Positions 14,733 through 15,643 of a DNA stretch of 15,643 nucleotides are shown one piece after another (positions within the stretch are counted from its first letter, which is position 1; each line of letters opens with the position of its first letter). A program made the translations under genes and the position numbers. The stretch is taken from positions 1 to 15,643 of the forward strand of contig DASPXK010000184.1 in assembly GCA_035637315.1 (NCBI GenBank), given 5' to 3'. The notes beneath the pieces are model-generated. The model did no database searches, was not told the DNA's origin, and saw nothing but the letters and a program-made list of their open reading frames with translations. The stretch is from DASPXK01 sp035637315 (GTDB lineage Bacteria > Chloroflexota > UBA6077 > JACCZL01).

Positions 14733-14803
14733 CACCAGCTCCGACGTAACCGCGCGCCCCTCATCGGCCCTGGCGCTACTACGGGGAACTGGTCGGCGGG
14801 TAA
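14733..14803 (+). pseudogene. Remnant of the 3' end of a second class II aldolase gene
   Basis: The sequence reads HQLRRNRAPLIG, then after restoring one base near 14769, WRYYGELVGG and TAA 14801-14803. The intact aldolase ends DQLKLHRAPLIGRWRYYVELVGG. Twenty bases (14750-14769) are identical to 13501-13520, and the rest differ mostly at third positions. The remnant begins just after the channel gene, so the channel is bracketed by an intact aldolase and the tail of another. Confidence 0.75.
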
Positions 14804-14877
14804 GGCGCCCGCGTCCGGCCGGCGGGCTCGTCGCTCGACACTGACCCGCCGCGTGGCGGCCGACTGCTTGTCCAGGT

Positions 14878-15375
14878 ATGCTCCAGGCGTTATTACAAGT
14901 AGATCCGGGAGAGGCGCTGTCGTCAAGAGAGCTCTAAAGCAGGCCGTCTCTGGGCTTCGAGCCGCGGTCGGAGAGCGTCTTGTGGCGGTCGTGCTCTTCG
15001 GCTCCCGTGCCCGCGGCGACGCTCAGGAGAACAGCGACTGGGATCTGCTGGTGATCGCCGAGGGGTTGCCAGACGGCTTCTTCGACCGACGTCTATTGTT
15101 GAAAAATGCGCTGCCCACGGAATGTCGCGGGGAAGTCGCCATACTGGCCAGGACGCCGTCGGAGTTTGAGGCCCATGTGCCTTCCCTGTATCTGGACAGT
15201 GCCCTAGAAATGGGCACATTCTCTACAACTCGAGAGGTTATGCGGCTGAGAAGCTGACGGATCTGAATCGGCTGATCGCCCGGTTGGGCTTGTATCGGGA
15301 GCGAACGGAGGCTGGCGATTATTGGCGATGGAAGGAAGAACCGAGCGGGCCATGGGCGCTGGCATGCGGGGCTGA
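14878..15375 (+). CDS. MNT-type minimal nucleotidyltransferase (antitoxin of an MNT/HEPN pair), frameshifted
   Basis: VVLFGSRARGDAQENSDWDL is the GSx10DxD active site of minimal nucleotidyltransferases, which in MntA/HepT systems modify and silence the HEPN toxin. ATG 14878 opens MLQALLQVDPGEALSSREL and meets TAA at 14935. Restoring one base near 14934 gives SSRELLKQAVSGLRAAVG in the domain frame. That frame runs to 15257, but the family C-terminus is in frame 2 from about 15212 (GHILYNSRGYAAEKL, ARLGLYRERTEAGDYWRWKE, PSGPWAL), needing another base near 15211. The end near TGA 15373-15375 is inferred; frame 2 itself stays open to 15544. An intact alternative is a shorter protein in frame 3 from TTG 14868. 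Domain identity is firm; boundaries are not. Confidence 0.7.
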
Positions 15376-15378
15376 GCC

Positions 15379-15643
15379 GTGCACGTCACGGAAGAGGCCC
15401 CCTACCGGTTTCGGCTGGCAACGGGATTCTTGGGGGAAGCCCGCCAAGACCGGACGTTGCAGCGCTGGCGGTCCTGCGTTGACAACAGTCAACTGGCTGC
15501 GGAGAATGCCGCGAAAGCGGCCCTCGCGCTCATCGGACCGGTAGGGGCAACGCACGAACCGGGTACTCTGCTCAGGCGGGCGGTTCAGGAGAATCGTTTC
15601 CCGGAGCATGTTCGCGCCCAGGTCCAGCGAGTCGCCGAGTGTG
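15379..15643 (+). CDS. HEPN-domain protein (toxin of the MNT/HEPN pair), partial at window end
   Basis: GTG 15379, four bases after an in-frame TGA, opens a frame that stays open to the window end (88 codons). It reads HVTEEAPYRFRLATGFLGEA, then WRSCVDNSQLAAENAAKAAL, ALIGPVGATHEP and ENRFPEHVRAQVQRVAE. The SCVDNxQLAxENAAKAxLAL pattern is typical of HEPN proteins encoded beside MNT antitoxins. HEPN toxins are all-alpha ribonucleases, usually with an RxxxxH motif; that motif should lie beyond the edge. The gene has no complete frame in this window, so it is easy to miss. Order MNT then HEPN with a few bases between them fits a coupled toxin-antitoxin operon. Confidence 0.72.
   Translation, partial: MHVTEEAPYRFRLATGFLGEARQDRTLQRWRSCVDNSQLAAENAAKAALALIGPVGATHEPGTLLRRAVQENRFPEHVRAQVQRVAEC

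Noticed and set aside
14622..14877. Long N-terminal extension of the MNT frame
   Set aside because: It overlaps the channel C-terminus and reads the aldolase remnant; no family member has such an extension.

Overview
The window is a GC-rich bacterial chromosome segment with no rRNA, tRNA, CRISPR or phage genes. Several features fit a Chloroflexota-type soil or aquatic genome: an Ala/Pro-rich linker after a lipobox cysteine in a solute-binding lipoprotein, short HicA/HicB and MNT/HEPN toxin-antitoxin modules, and several families of palindromic intergenic repeats. This assignment is an inference; other GC-rich uncultured phyla, such as Rokubacteria or NC10, cannot be excluded.

Layout. Positions 1-2156 are a gene graveyard. 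It holds a frameshifted GH17 glucanase-like gene, the C-terminal third of an M24 peptidase with no N-terminus, a hicA truncated against that fragment, and a hicB with an in-frame TAG. Positions 2157-6159 (minus strand) hold three consecutive M24/creatinase-fold genes. All three have lost the canonical metal ligands; one carries a Tat signal and a frameshift near its 3' end. A strong sigma70-like promoter (6193-6221, minus) and a perfect 25-bp palindrome lie in the divergent region. On the plus strand follow an AfuA/FbpA-type solute-binding lipoprotein, a fused two-domain permease and a VOC protein. Positions 10049-11775 (minus) encode a NitT/TauT-type ABC permease and ATPase. A GntR/FCD regulator (minus) and a class II aldolase (plus) diverge from about 12.7 kb. 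A potassium-channel-like protein comes next, then a remnant of a second aldolase 3' end, and finally an MNT/HEPN pair cut by the window end.

How the genes may work together. Two transporters, a FadR-like regulator, an aldolase-fold enzyme, a VOC enzyme and three creatinase-fold proteins look like an uptake and catabolism island for a small organic, perhaps nitrogenous, compound. The substrate cannot be read from sequence. Each transporter is incomplete locally: one lacks an ATPase and the other lacks a binding protein. Similar GGTCTGA-containing sites sit near the regulator/aldolase promoter region and just downstream of the NitT-type promoter, suggesting local control by the GntR protein.

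Quality caution. At least six places (two in GH17, one in M24 copy 2, one in the aldolase remnant, two in MNT) read as full protein families if a single base is restored. The GntR start could be a seventh. This fits either real gene decay or residual long-read deletion errors, and needs raw reads to decide.
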